Assembly (NCBI GenBank): GCA_964473525.1
Contig: CAYYPK010000018.1
Coordinates: forward strand, 1 to 64,000
Direction: 5' to 3'
DNA: 64,000 nt
Source: GCA-2687025 sp964473525
GTDB taxonomy: Bacteria > Poribacteria > WGA-4E > GCA-2687025
Shown here: positions 52,157 to 60,689 of the stretch, piece after piece
Layout of the letters: each line of letters starts with the position of its first letter
Position numbering within the stretch: position 1 is the first letter of the stretch
The notes under the pieces: generated by a model
Told to the model about the DNA's origin: nothing
Databases searched by the model: none
What the model saw: the letters and a program-made list of their open reading frames with translations, nothing else
Program-made: the position numbers and the translations under genes

Positions 52157-52441
52157 ATGACCCTCGAGGCTGTCACCGAGATCACACGGAATATGCTGCT
52201 AACGGCGCTGCTCGTTGCGTCGCCAGTGCTGGTGACAGCGCTCCTCGTCGGCCTGTTCGTGAGCATCATGCAGGCGATTACGCAGATTCACGAGATGACG
52301 CTGACGTTCATCCCGAAAATCCTCTCCATCGTCACGATGCTCTTGGTTCTGATACCGTGGATCTTGCAGACGCTTGTTACCTACGCAGTGCGGACACTCG
52401 GCTCCATGAACAGCTACCTGGAGCTAGGTATCCGGTTCTAG
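52157..52441 (+). CDS. fliQ: flagellar export gate protein FliQ
   Basis: 94 residues with two helices (LLTALLVASPVLVTALLVGLFVSIMQAITQIHEMTLTFIPKI; IVTMLLVLIPWILQTLVTYAV), the standard FliQ pattern. 10 nt after fliP. fliR and flhB, usually next, are missing: the following gene is dgcN after 105 bp. Confidence 0.95.
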   Translation: MTLEAVTEITRNMLLTALLVASPVLVTALLVGLFVSIMQAITQIHEMTLTFIPKILSIVTMLLVLIPWILQTLVTYAVRTLGSMNSYLELGIRF

Positions 52442-52546
52442 CTCCCGGCGGGAGCGGGATCGCGCGTCGCAATCGGTAGATCGCCCGCAACACTCGACCA
52501 GCGTGGACCGCCTCCCAAACGGCGCCCCACGGGAGCCGCGGCAGCG

Positions 52547-53623
52547 ATGATCTCACGCCCGTTTGACCCGACCGCCGAACGCATGGCGATACTCGCGGAC
52601 GGCTCGTTCGGCGTGCTCGAGTCGAAGCTGGCGGCGGCTCTACTGCGATACCGGGCGGAGCACGTGGGCTGCGTGATTGACGCCGACAACGCCGGCCGTG
52701 ACGCCTCCGACGTCGTCGGAGTGGGGCGAGGCGTCCCTGTCGTAGCCGACCTTCAAGCCGCAATGGCATACACGCCAACACTGCTCACGCTGGGGATCGC
52801 GCCGCCGGGCGGCGGCCTGCCCGCGGGATGGCGCGCGATCATAACGCAGGCGCTATCGAGCGGGCTCCACATCATGAGCGGCCTGCATCAGTTCCTGGCG
52901 GATGACGAGGAGTTCAACGCCCTCGCGAACGCGTCTGGCTGTGGAATATGGGACGTGCGGCGGCCTCCCGACAACCTGCCCATCGGCACGCGACGCGCTC
53001 TGGAAGTGTCCGCGCGACGGGTGCTAACCGTTGGGTCAGATTGCCGCACCGGCAAGATGGTGACGTCTCTTCAGTTGCTCGAGGGCGCGCGCGCGCGTGG
53101 ATGGGACGCTGCCTTCTGCGCCACGGGTCAGATCGGCATGATGATCGCCGGGTCGGGCATTGCCGTCGACGCGGTCGTGTCCGACTTTATCGCCGGCGCG
53201 ACTGAGGAGCGCGCGCGCGCGACGGACGCTGAGTGGCTGTTCGTTGAAGGCCAGGGAGCTCTGACGCATCCGGCGTATTCAGGCGTGACGCTCGGCTTGC
53301 TGCACGGGTGCATCCCCGACGCCATGATCCTGTGCCATCAGCCGACGCGTACGCGCATCGCCCGCCAGACCCTCGAAATACCGTCGCTGCAACGCGTCGT
53401 GTCGATCAACGAGGAGGCCGCTTCCTGGATGCGGCCCGCGCCGGTCGTCGGCGTGGCGCTCAACACGTTCGACCTGTCCGACGACGATGCTCGCGCCGCC
53501 GTGAGGGCCGCCGAGGCGGCAACCGGGCTACCGACCACGGACACAGTGCGTTTCGGCGTGGAGCCGTTGCTGGACGCTCTCTCGGACGCTCTCCCGAATA
53601 CTCAGAGCGAGGCGCCCCGTTGA
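52547..53623 (+). CDS. dgcN: DUF1611 protein, DgcN-type (N-acyl-D-glutamate metabolism)
   Basis: 358 residues. P-loop-type motif VLTVGSDCRTGKMVTSLQL near 165-182, and CATGQIGMMIAGSGIAVDAVVSDFIAGATE, WLFVEGQGALTHPAYSGVTLGLLHG, all typical of DUF1611/DgcN. The partner gene dgcA overlaps its stop codon (TTGA). In characterised pairs DgcN is an acetyltransferase using acetyl-CoA on D-glutamate and DgcA epimerises the N-acyl product, giving a route from D-Glu to L-Glu. The gene follows fliQ but has no evident functional link to the flagellum. Confidence 0.82.
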   Translation: MISRPFDPTAERMAILADGSFGVLESKLAAALLRYRAEHVGCVIDADNAGRDASDVVGVGRGVPVVADLQAAMAYTPTLLTLGIAPPGGGLPAGWRAIITQALSSGLHIMSGLHQFLADDEEFNALANASGCGIWDVRRPPDNLPIGTRRALEVSARRVLTVGSDCRTGKMVTSLQLLEGARARGWDAAFCATGQIGMMIAGSGIAVDAVVSDFIAGATEERARATDAEWLFVEGQGALTHPAYSGVTLGLLHGCIPDAMILCHQPTRTRIARQTLEIPSLQRVVSINEEAASWMRPAPVVGVALNTFDLSDDDARAAVRAAEAATGLPTTDTVRFGVEPLLDALSDALPNTQSEAPR

Positions 53624-54627
53624 GGATCGAGCACGAAGTCATCACGCTACGACTCCGAGACCCGTTCCGTATCGCCCGGACAGGGGCCGACGAGGAGCGT
53701 CAAGTCGTCCATGTGCGCGTTGGCGACGGGATCGGCGAAGCGGCGCCGCACCCCTACTACGGCGAATCCGTCGACACGGTGCGCGTGGCCCTGGACCGAT
53801 ACGCCGCCGCCATGCAGGATCTGCCAGACGACGCGCCCATTGAGCAGGCATTGGGCCGCGCCTCCGAAGCATTTGGCGGCAACGCGGCCGCGCGTGGCGC
53901 GTTGTCTAGCGCCCTGTGGGACGCGATGGCGCGGCGCTACAACGCCCCGCTCTGGCGACTGTGGGGCGTGGACCCATCCGCGATGGCGCCCACTTCGTTT
54001 ACCATCGGCATTGGCGCCCCCGAGGAGATGCAGCGCAAGGCGGTCGAGGCAGCGGCATACTCGATCCTCAAGGTGAAGCTCGGAACCCCGGACGACCGTG
54101 AGATCATCGCAGCGTTACGCGAGGTTACGGACAAGCCCATACGCGTAGACGCCAACACCGCCTGGAATCCGAAGGAAGCGGTCCGCAACTGCAAGTGGCT
54201 CGCGGACGCAGGCGTTGAATTGGTCGAACAGCCCGTGGCGGCGGACGACCTGGAAGGGCTGCGGTTCGTGTGGGAGCTGTCGCCCCTGCCGATCATCGCC
54301 GACGAGAGCGCCCGCACGCCTGCGGACGTCGCGCGCTTGGTGGGTTGCGTGGACGGCATCAACATCAAGCTGGCAAAGTGCGGCGGCCCCATGCAAGCGC
54401 TCACGATGATCCGCATGGCGCGCGTCCACGGTATGCGGGTCATGGTCGGCTGCATGATTGAAAGCTCTGTAGGCATTGCGACGATGGCTCAACTGGCTCC
54501 TCTGGTGGACTACGTCGACCTGGACGGCCACCTGCTGATCTCCAACGATCCCTACCGCGGGCCGTCGGTCGTGGACGGGGCCTTGGCACTCACCGATGTC
54601 CCGGGCAACGGCTGCGATCGCGTCTAG
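53620..54627 (+). CDS. dgcA: DgcA-type epimerase of the enolase superfamily
   Basis: 335 residues from TTG 53620, overlapping the dgcN stop codon (cgTTGAgg) and preceded by gcgagg. Enolase-superfamily features: N-terminal capping domain (LRDPFRIARTGADEERQVVHVRV), TIM barrel with catalytic K-x-K in ILKVKLG, metal ligands D in RVDANTAW, E in LVEQPVAADD, D in IIADESAR, and second Lys in NIKLAKCGG. This is the dipeptide-epimerase/muconate-cycloisomerase type. Paired with dgcN, so N-acyl-D-glutamate racemisation is likelier than dipeptide epimerisation. Confidence 0.85.
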   Translation: MRIEHEVITLRLRDPFRIARTGADEERQVVHVRVGDGIGEAAPHPYYGESVDTVRVALDRYAAAMQDLPDDAPIEQALGRASEAFGGNAAARGALSSALWDAMARRYNAPLWRLWGVDPSAMAPTSFTIGIGAPEEMQRKAVEAAAYSILKVKLGTPDDREIIAALREVTDKPIRVDANTAWNPKEAVRNCKWLADAGVELVEQPVAADDLEGLRFVWELSPLPIIADESARTPADVARLVGCVDGINIKLAKCGGPMQALTMIRMARVHGMRVMVGCMIESSVGIATMAQLAPLVDYVDLDGHLLISNDPYRGPSVVDGALALTDVPGNGCDRV

Positions 54628-54747
54628 GAACCCCGGCCACCCGTTCGCCCGCGCTCATCACCCGCCGCACGCGCCTGCGCCAGTGGCGTAAGCTCAGAGT
54701 GCGCCTCGAGCGGCGCCCCGTACCCATTGCTGACCTGAGGAAAGCCG

Positions 54748-56391
54748 ATGAAGGCGTCGGACCTGCTTGTACGCTGCCTGGAAACCGAAGGCGTCGACAC
54801 CATCTTCGGGGTTCCTGGAGAAGAAAACGCGGATGTCATGATGTCGCTTCTGGACTCTCCAATCGAGTTCATCGTCTGTCGACACGAGCAGGCGGCGGCC
54901 TTCATGGCGGACATGCACGGACGCCTGACAGGACGCCCCGGAGTCTGCCTGGCGACGCTGGGTCCTGGCGCTTCCAATCTCATTACGGGCGTCGCCAGCG
55001 CGAACATGGACGACTCGCCGCTAGTAGCAATCATTGGGCAGGCGAGCACGCAGCGTCTGCACAAGCAGTCCCACCAGAACATGGACGCTATCTCCATGTT
55101 CCAGCCTGTCACGAAATGGGCCTCGACGATCCGAGAGCCGGAAAACATCAACGAGGTCGTGCACAAGGCGTTCAAGATCGCTGCGGCCGAACACCCCGGA
55201 GCGACGGTCATCGAGCTGCCCGAGGATGTGGCGAAGAAGGACACGGATGACCGCCCCATCGAAGCCAGGACCGACGACACTCGCGCTGGGGTCGAATCGC
55301 TTAGCGTACAGGCCGCGCTGCGCCTCATCGAGGCGGCTGAATCCCCACTGATTCTCGCTGGATGGGGGGCGCTCCGAACCGGCGCGACCGAAGCGCTCGA
55401 GGAGCTCGTCCACCGGACGCATATGTACGCGGCGCAGACGTTCATGGGAAAGGGCGCGCTGTCCCCGCGCGATGAACACTGCCTATATTGCGTGGGGCTC
55501 GGGGCCCGGGACATCGTCGTGTCTGCATTCGAGGATGCCGACCTGGTGCTGTGCGTCGGGTACGACATGGTCGAATGGCATCCCGACCGGTGGAACATCG
55601 GCCGCGCAACCCGTATCGTGCACATCGACACGCTGCCTGCCGAGGTCGATCAGCGGTACAACCCGGACGTTGAGATCGTCGGCGACATCCGCATCGCGCT
55701 GGAATCCATCAATGCGGGGTTGTCCGACTCGCACACGAAGACGCCTGGTAGGCTAGAGGCGTTGCGCACGCGGATGACCGCGGAGCTCCAGGAGCACGAC
55801 GAAGACGACGCCTTCCCTATGAAGCCACAGCGGATGATGAGCGACCTGAGGTCGGCGATGCGGGACGACGACATCCTGATTAGCGACGTTGGGGCGCACA
55901 AGATGTGGGTCGCCCGGCACTACCCCACGTACGAGCCTCGGACCTGCTTCATCACGAACGGATTCTGCTCCATGGGCTTTGCCCTCCCGGGCGCCGTGGC
56001 CGCCAAGCGGCTTCATCCAGAGCGTAACGTCGTTGCGCTCTGTGGCGACGGTGGATTCCTGATGAACGTCCAGGATCTCATCACTGCCGTTCGTTACGGG
56101 ACGCCGATCACCGTGCTCGTCTGGGAGGACCACAAGTACGGCCTGATTGAGTGGAAGCAGGAGGAGGCCTTCGGACAAGCGTCCCATGTCGACCTCCTGA
56201 ATCCCGACATGATTCGTCTCGCCGAGGCGTTTGGCTGCCAGGCGATACGCGTCGATGGCGTCACGGGCTTCACCGACGCCCTGGCGACCGCATTTGCGGA
56301 GACCTCGCGGCCCACCGTTATCGTTGCCCCGGTCGACTACTCCGAGAACATGAAGCTGACTCGGCACCTTGGGGAGATTATCTGCCCGTAA
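54748..56391 (+). CDS. thiamine-diphosphate enzyme, acetolactate synthase (catabolic)-like
   Basis: 547 residues. GAGGAAA precedes ATG 54748. Pyr domain with the activating Glu in IVCRHEQAAAFMAD, central domain (about 195-330), PP domain with GDGGFLMNVQDLITAVRYGTPITVLVWED (GDG-x(24-27)-N TPP/Mg motif). SMGFALPGAVAAKRL is typical. Length and single-subunit form match the AlsS/IlvB group without a regulatory subunit gene beside it. Expected reaction: condensation of two pyruvates to 2-acetolactate, but related carboligases and decarboxylases share these motifs. No ilvN or budA nearby. Confidence 0.82.
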   Translation: MKASDLLVRCLETEGVDTIFGVPGEENADVMMSLLDSPIEFIVCRHEQAAAFMADMHGRLTGRPGVCLATLGPGASNLITGVASANMDDSPLVAIIGQASTQRLHKQSHQNMDAISMFQPVTKWASTIREPENINEVVHKAFKIAAAEHPGATVIELPEDVAKKDTDDRPIEARTDDTRAGVESLSVQAALRLIEAAESPLILAGWGALRTGATEALEELVHRTHMYAAQTFMGKGALSPRDEHCLYCVGLGARDIVVSAFEDADLVLCVGYDMVEWHPDRWNIGRATRIVHIDTLPAEVDQRYNPDVEIVGDIRIALESINAGLSDSHTKTPGRLEALRTRMTAELQEHDEDDAFPMKPQRMMSDLRSAMRDDDILISDVGAHKMWVARHYPTYEPRTCFITNGFCSMGFALPGAVAAKRLHPERNVVALCGDGGFLMNVQDLITAVRYGTPITVLVWEDHKYGLIEWKQEEAFGQASHVDLLNPDMIRLAEAFGCQAIRVDGVTGFTDALATAFAETSRPTVIVAPVDYSENMKLTRHLGEIICP

Positions 56392-56557
56392 CGCGGTGCT
56401 GGTCTGGCGGCGCGCTGTCGAACCCAGCAGGCTGGGCGCCTGGAATCCCGGCAAGCAGACGCTTCACACCACCGGCCCGTGGCGTTCCACACGTTGGCGA
56501 GACCGGGGCACATGGACGCGGACGCCACTCAAACTGCGCGTAGCGGCCATGCCTCAG

Positions 56558-56923
56558 TTACCCGGAGTCCGTCTGGCGACGCGTGCTCAGTCGGCGCCGG
56601 TTCCGCGCGACCCACCCGTACACGACCCCAGCCACGAGCCGCACGCCAGGGATACGGTACGCCCAGGCGACACGCCGAACGCCGCGCATGCCGCGCGCTA
56701 TCTGGTAGACAGCGTCCGCGCCGACGGAGACTGACCCGTCCAAGGCGACGAAGCGCATGCCGGTCGCGAACTCGTCGGATGCTAGGGCGGGAAAGCGCGC
56801 CTCGAGATTGGGCGTCTGCCTGGGGAAGAACTCAAACTCGCCGGGTACCGTCAGTCGTCGAAAGCGCTGGATTTGCGCCTGGCAGAAGGAGCAGGAGCCG
56901 TCAAACACGACCGTGCCGCGCAT
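56558..56923 (-). CDS. DCC (DUF393) thiol-disulfide oxidoreductase-like protein
   Basis: 121 residues from ATG 56923 (aaggg 7 nt upstream; ATG 56929 is closer). Opens with VVFDGSCSFCQAQIQRF, the DxxCxxC redox motif of the DCC family. PRQTPNLEARFPAL and AVYQIARGMRGVRRVAWAYRIPGVRLVAGVVYGWVARNR follow, the usual YxW-x-A-x-NR end. Thioredoxin-like, role unknown in most bacteria. 56392-56557, between this gene and the acetolactate-synthase-like gene (convergent), shows no clear terminator. Confidence 0.85.
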   Translation of the reverse strand: MRGTVVFDGSCSFCQAQIQRFRRLTVPGEFEFFPRQTPNLEARFPALASDEFATGMRFVALDGSVSVGADAVYQIARGMRGVRRVAWAYRIPGVRLVAGVVYGWVARNRRRLSTRRQTDSG

Positions 56924-56995
56924 TGGCATGCCCTTAGGAACGGGCGACGGCTTGTATCAGGTTGGCGCGTCGACTAGCGCCGGGTGGAAGCGCAA

Positions 56996-58126
56996 CTAGA
57001 CCTCGAGGGTCTTCTCGATCGTGGTGAGCTGTTCTGCTTCGCCATCGGTCACCAGGTAGTCGTCTTCGATTCTGATGCCACCCGTGTCGGAGTAGTAGAG
57101 CGCCGGCTCCACCGCGACGATATTGCCCGCCTCGGCGTATTCGTCCTTCAACGCGAAGTGTGGGCGCTCGTGCGCCTCTACACCAAATCCGTGTCCAGTC
57201 GCGTGGAAGAAGCCCTGCGGCTTCCCATCGACCTGGTGCGTCTTATAGCCGCGCGCGCCGAGAAATTCCGTCACGGAGGCGTGGATTTCCTTGCCGTTGG
57301 CGCCGGGCTTCAGCATCTCGTGCGCGAACGTCTGTGCGTCCAGAACCGCTTCATACTGCCTTTGCAGCGCCGTCGGGGCAGTGCCGCGCACGACGGTGCG
57401 CGTGATGTCCGCGTAGTACCCGTTTGCCGCGCTACGTGGGTTGCAGTCAATGATGATCGGCTGATTTGCGTAGAGGGGACCGTGCCCCTCTTCGTGGGGC
57501 AGCGCCGTCTGCGCGCCGCAGGAGACGACACTGTGCGAGGCCACGCAGTCGTGTTCGATAAGGTACTGGTGCATCGAGCGGCGCACGCGGTCGGACGTCA
57601 ACGGCTCGCCGTCGAGTTCGAGTATTCCCGTCGCGGAGATGTGCGCCGTGCGTATTGTGTCGATAGCCTGCGCAATTGCCGTTTCCGTGCGGTGCACTGT
57701 TTCACGGACGGAGGAGACCTCGGCTTCGTCCTTCGCCAGCCGGCGCTCGAAGAACGGCTCGAGCTTCACTTCTACCGTGTGGCCGTAGTTTCGGATGCCG
57801 TCGGCGAACTTAATGCTGAAGTCGGGCGGGACGATGACGCGGTTGAGACCGAGATCCCGCATGAGAACATCGACCACCTCTTCGGTTCCCGGTGGCTTCT
57901 GGTGCTTCTCCTGCGCCATCTTCCAGTACTGGACAAGGGGTAGCACGCGATCTACGTTCGCGGCCTCTCGCGCCCTCTCGATTTCCAAGTTGCCGATGAC
58001 GATCAGGCGCTCTTCAGCTGTCTCAAGATATATGAAGGTGCTGGAAGTGCCGAATCGGGTAGCGTAGAACATGTTCGCGTTCGCTTCGCTCGCCGATACC
58101 AGCAGCAGCCCTGTCTGACCATCCAT
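56996..58126 (-). CDS. M24-family Xaa-Pro aminopeptidase/dipeptidase
   Basis: 376 residues. The N-terminal creatinase-like domain precedes the pita-bread catalytic domain. The metal ligands are in order: D in PIIIDCNPR, D in GYYADITRTVV, H in FFHATGHGFGVEAH, E in IVAVEPALYY and E in GGIRIEDDYLVT. Expected to cleave N-terminal residues before proline, or X-Pro dipeptides, in the cytoplasm. Read with the DCC gene (66 nt later) in the same direction. A standard member of the family. Confidence 0.93.
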   Translation of the reverse strand: MDGQTGLLLVSASEANANMFYATRFGTSSTFIYLETAEERLIVIGNLEIERAREAANVDRVLPLVQYWKMAQEKHQKPPGTEEVVDVLMRDLGLNRVIVPPDFSIKFADGIRNYGHTVEVKLEPFFERRLAKDEAEVSSVRETVHRTETAIAQAIDTIRTAHISATGILELDGEPLTSDRVRRSMHQYLIEHDCVASHSVVSCGAQTALPHEEGHGPLYANQPIIIDCNPRSAANGYYADITRTVVRGTAPTALQRQYEAVLDAQTFAHEMLKPGANGKEIHASVTEFLGARGYKTHQVDGKPQGFFHATGHGFGVEAHERPHFALKDEYAEAGNIVAVEPALYYSDTGGIRIEDDYLVTDGEAEQLTTIEKTLEV

Positions 58127-58211
58127 ACCGCTCTGACTCCTCGTCGCGCGACCCTGACTGTCGCGGTCACACCACGGTTGCCCGTTTATGCTACGCCGGA
58201 AGGACTCACGG

Positions 58212-58631
58212 TCACGACACGTCCCGTGAGCGGTGTACCTCGACGGCGGAATACGCTAGCGTTCCTAAACCGGAGAGCGACGCACTCAGACCAGCAGGCG
58301 TGCTCTTGGTAACTCGTATCAGAACGCTCTCCACGGCGAACTTGTTCAATACGCGTTTGGAAATCTCTTCCGCGAGTGCCTCAATCAGACGAAATCGCTC
58401 GGACGACCCCAATTCCATGACCGTTCGGCACACCTCGCCATAGTCGACGGTGCTCAGTAGATCGTCCGTTCTGCCGGCGCGTCCGAGGTCCAGGAACAGG
58501 TCCAGATCAACCGAGTACCACTGACCAACATCTTGTTCCTCGCGCGTGGCGCCGTGGTTTCCGAAGAAGCGGATACCACGGAGCAGGATGCGGTCACTGG
58601 GGGATGCGCCGTCCTTGTCGCGAGCGGTCAT
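58212..58631 (-). CDS. folB: dihydroneopterin aldolase-like protein
   Basis: 139 residues. FolB pattern: RILLRGIRFFGNHGATREEQDVGQWYSVDLDLFLDLG, DDLLSTVDYGEVCRTVMEL, FRLIEALAEEISKRVL, VESVLIRVTKSTPAGLSASL (K-P motif as K-S-T-P). Converts dihydroneopterin in folate synthesis; the motif GNHGATREE matches the GYHGV-EE active-site segment of FolB. Starts 12 nt after kamA, so the two share a transcript. Other folate genes are not here. Confidence 0.85.
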   Translation of the reverse strand: MTARDKDGASPSDRILLRGIRFFGNHGATREEQDVGQWYSVDLDLFLDLGRAGRTDDLLSTVDYGEVCRTVMELGSSERFRLIEALAEEISKRVLNKFAVESVLIRVTKSTPAGLSASLSGLGTLAYSAVEVHRSRDVS

Positions 58632-58643
58632 CGACGTGGCCCG

Positions 58644-59777
58644 TCAATCAGGGTCGAACGGTGTGAACCCGTCGTCTGCCGACAACCGCCGTGAAGGTGT
58701 CGCATCGTCGTGTGGAATGTTCGGGTACCGATAGACGTTCCCCTCGTAGTTGCGGAGGACGATCTCGTCGTCGTTCCACTCGACGACGGACTCCGGCACC
58801 AACGCTATTTTACCACCGCCGCCCGGCGCGTCAATGACATAATGCGGCACGGCCATTCCAGACGTGTGGCCGCGCAAGGCGCGGATGATCTCCAAGCCCT
58901 TCTCGACCGACGTGCGGAAGTGCTCCGTGCCGAAGACGAGATCGGCCTGATAGATGTAGTACGGCTTCACACGGATGCTCAGGAGCTTCTGCATGAGCTC
59001 CTTCATCACTTCGGCGTCGTCGTTGACGCCCTTCAGTAGCACCGTTTGGCAGCCCATGGGTATGCCCGCGTCGGCGAGCATGCCGCACGCCTTCGCCGTC
59101 TCCGGCGTGACCTCGCGCGGATGGTTGAAGTGCGTGTTGATGTACAGGGGATGGTACTTGCGGAGCATGTCGCACAGTTCCGGCGTCACGCGTTGAGGTA
59201 GGGCGCACGGAACGCGGGTAGCAATGCGGATGATCTCCAGGTGCGGAATCTCCCGAAGCTGCTGAAGCACCCACTCGATGCGAGACTCCGAGAGCATGAG
59301 CGCGTCCCCGCCGGAGACGACGATGTCGCGCACCTCCGGGTGCTCACGGATGTAGTCGATCGCCTTCATCACCTCCTCTTTGGGGAGGGAGTGGGGATCG
59401 CCTACCTTGCGCTTTCGGGTGCAGAAGCGACAGTAGATGGGACACTGGTGGTTGATATAGAACAGAACGCGGTCGGGATACCTGTGCGTCAGGTTGATGA
59501 TGGGGCTGTCGCCCTCTTCCCCGAGCGGATCTTCACAACCAAACGTGTCGGTTAGTTCCTCACCCGAGGGCACGACCTGCCGCCATATCGGATCGCCGGG
59601 TTCCTCAATCAAGCTGAGGTAGTACTTGTTGATGCGTACCGGAAACTCTTTCGTTATCCGGCGCGCTTCCTCAATGTCTACGCCCTCGAAATGGGCCGCA
59701 AGCTGCTCCGCGTTGGAGACTCCCCCGCGGAACACGTCGCGCCAATCCTCGTCCCAAGCGCCTTCGCGCTCTGCCAT
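58644..59777 (-). CDS. kamA: KamA-family radical-SAM lysine 2,3-aminomutase
   Basis: 377 residues. Radical-SAM cluster motif CPIYCRFCTRKRK, DPLGEEGDSPIINLTHRYPDRVLFYINHQC before it, and the PLP and substrate region PYYIYQADLVFGTEHFRTSVEKG and HTSGMAVPHYVIDAPGGGGKIAL. The two Asp residues that bind the lysine side chain in lysine 2,3-aminomutase (QADL, usually QCDL, and IDAPGGGG) are both present, favouring L-lysine as substrate over glutamate or EF-P-type variants. Produces L-beta-lysine, a precursor of osmolytes such as N-acetyl-beta-lysine; the acetyltransferase gene is not adjacent. Confidence 0.88.
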   Translation of the reverse strand: MAEREGAWDEDWRDVFRGGVSNAEQLAAHFEGVDIEEARRITKEFPVRINKYYLSLIEEPGDPIWRQVVPSGEELTDTFGCEDPLGEEGDSPIINLTHRYPDRVLFYINHQCPIYCRFCTRKRKVGDPHSLPKEEVMKAIDYIREHPEVRDIVVSGGDALMLSESRIEWVLQQLREIPHLEIIRIATRVPCALPQRVTPELCDMLRKYHPLYINTHFNHPREVTPETAKACGMLADAGIPMGCQTVLLKGVNDDAEVMKELMQKLLSIRVKPYYIYQADLVFGTEHFRTSVEKGLEIIRALRGHTSGMAVPHYVIDAPGGGGKIALVPESVVEWNDDEIVLRNYEGNVYRYPNIPHDDATPSRRLSADDGFTPFDPD

Positions 59778-59937
59778 TCACGCGCCTTTCGCCGATGTGT
59801 CTGGGATGGGGCAGGCCAGTAAGCTCAATCGTCCTGCACGGCCGCGACTTTCGGTAAACCGCCGCCTCGAAGGCGTCGCCCGCCACGACACATTTATACT
59901 CCCGATCCCCACGCATAGCCAAGATAAGCCGCCGGCC

Positions 59938-59983
59938 GCGGCGCGCTCGGGCGCATGTTCGCGGCGCGCTCGGGCGCATGTTC
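59938..59983 (+). repeat. 23-bp direct tandem repeat, two copies
   Basis: 59938-59960 and 59961-59983 are identical (gcggcgcgctcgggcgcatg followed by ttc). Located in the 225-bp region between the kamA start and the end of the membrane operon; no gene seen there. Confidence 0.85.
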
Positions 59984-60002
59984 GCCCCGTGCTCGGAGAG
60001 CG

Positions 60003-60689
60003 TCAACTGAACAGACCGGCGATGCGGCCGAACACGTACGGCCCCATCCAGTCGTGGATGAGGAACTCCGCGCGTTGGATAAGCAGCATGACGCGATTCA
60101 TCACCGTGTTGCCAAACGCGGACCCGAATCCGATCATCAGGAACCAGATGCCGACGCGCGAGAACCAGCCGACCGTTCCACGGTGCTCGACCGAAAAGAA
60201 GAAGTACGTCAGCGCCGTGAACACGCCCACCAGTATGAGCATGATCTTCAGGACGGACCCAAAGCCCTCCAGCCCGTCGAACCCCGTGATTGTGGCGTTC
60301 ATCTGACTGAATATCTGCGCGTTCAAGGTCGCCGGGATGCTGATTCCGGCGAACGTGCCGATCAAGAACGCCATCGGCAGGCGGGTCAGCCAGCCGTGAC
60401 TCTTCGTGAACCGGGCGAAGAACAGAAGTCCCAGCCCAATCGGGATGACGATGACGAACTCAAGCGGCTGAGCGGGAGCGTCACCGGCTCCGACGGCCTT
60501 CGTGAGCGGCGTCCACACGTAAGGGAGAAAGGCATCGAAGTATGTCCGCGCCGTGGCGTACCCCTGCGCTACTCCGACGAACAGGTGTTCGGCGAACTTG
60601 TAGAACGGGTTGTCTCTGTACAGGAAGCTGTAAAGGCACAGCGTCAGGGCGGCGGCGATCCAGACTCCGATTTCCTGCGTGAACGTCAT
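60003..60689 (-). CDS. multi-pass membrane protein, fourth gene of DUF6754-type operon
   Basis: 228 residues from ATG 60689, which overlaps the stop codon of the gene before it (ATGA). Seven or so hydrophobic segments, including IGVWIAAALTLCLYSFLY, PLEFVIVIPIGLGLLFFARF, LPMAFLIGTFAGISI, VLKIMLILVGVFTALTYFFF and VGIWFLMIGFGSAFGNTVM. FYKFAEHLFVGVAQGY near the N-terminus looks like a conserved loop. No recognised domain. Genes 1-4 of this operon are all membrane proteins with overlapping or nearly touching ends, so a stable membrane complex is likely. Function unknown. Confidence 0.75.
   Translation of the reverse strand: MTFTQEIGVWIAAALTLCLYSFLYRDNPFYKFAEHLFVGVAQGYATARTYFDAFLPYVWTPLTKAVGAGDAPAQPLEFVIVIPIGLGLLFFARFTKSHGWLTRLPMAFLIGTFAGISIPATLNAQIFSQMNATITGFDGLEGFGSVLKIMLILVGVFTALTYFFFSVEHRGTVGWFSRVGIWFLMIGFGSAFGNTVMNRVMLLIQRAEFLIHDWMGPYVFGRIAGLFS

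Noticed and set aside
52440..52460. gctcccggcgggagc hairpin after fliQ as a terminator
   Set aside because: The stem is only 5-6 bp once a loop is allowed, and there is no T-tract.
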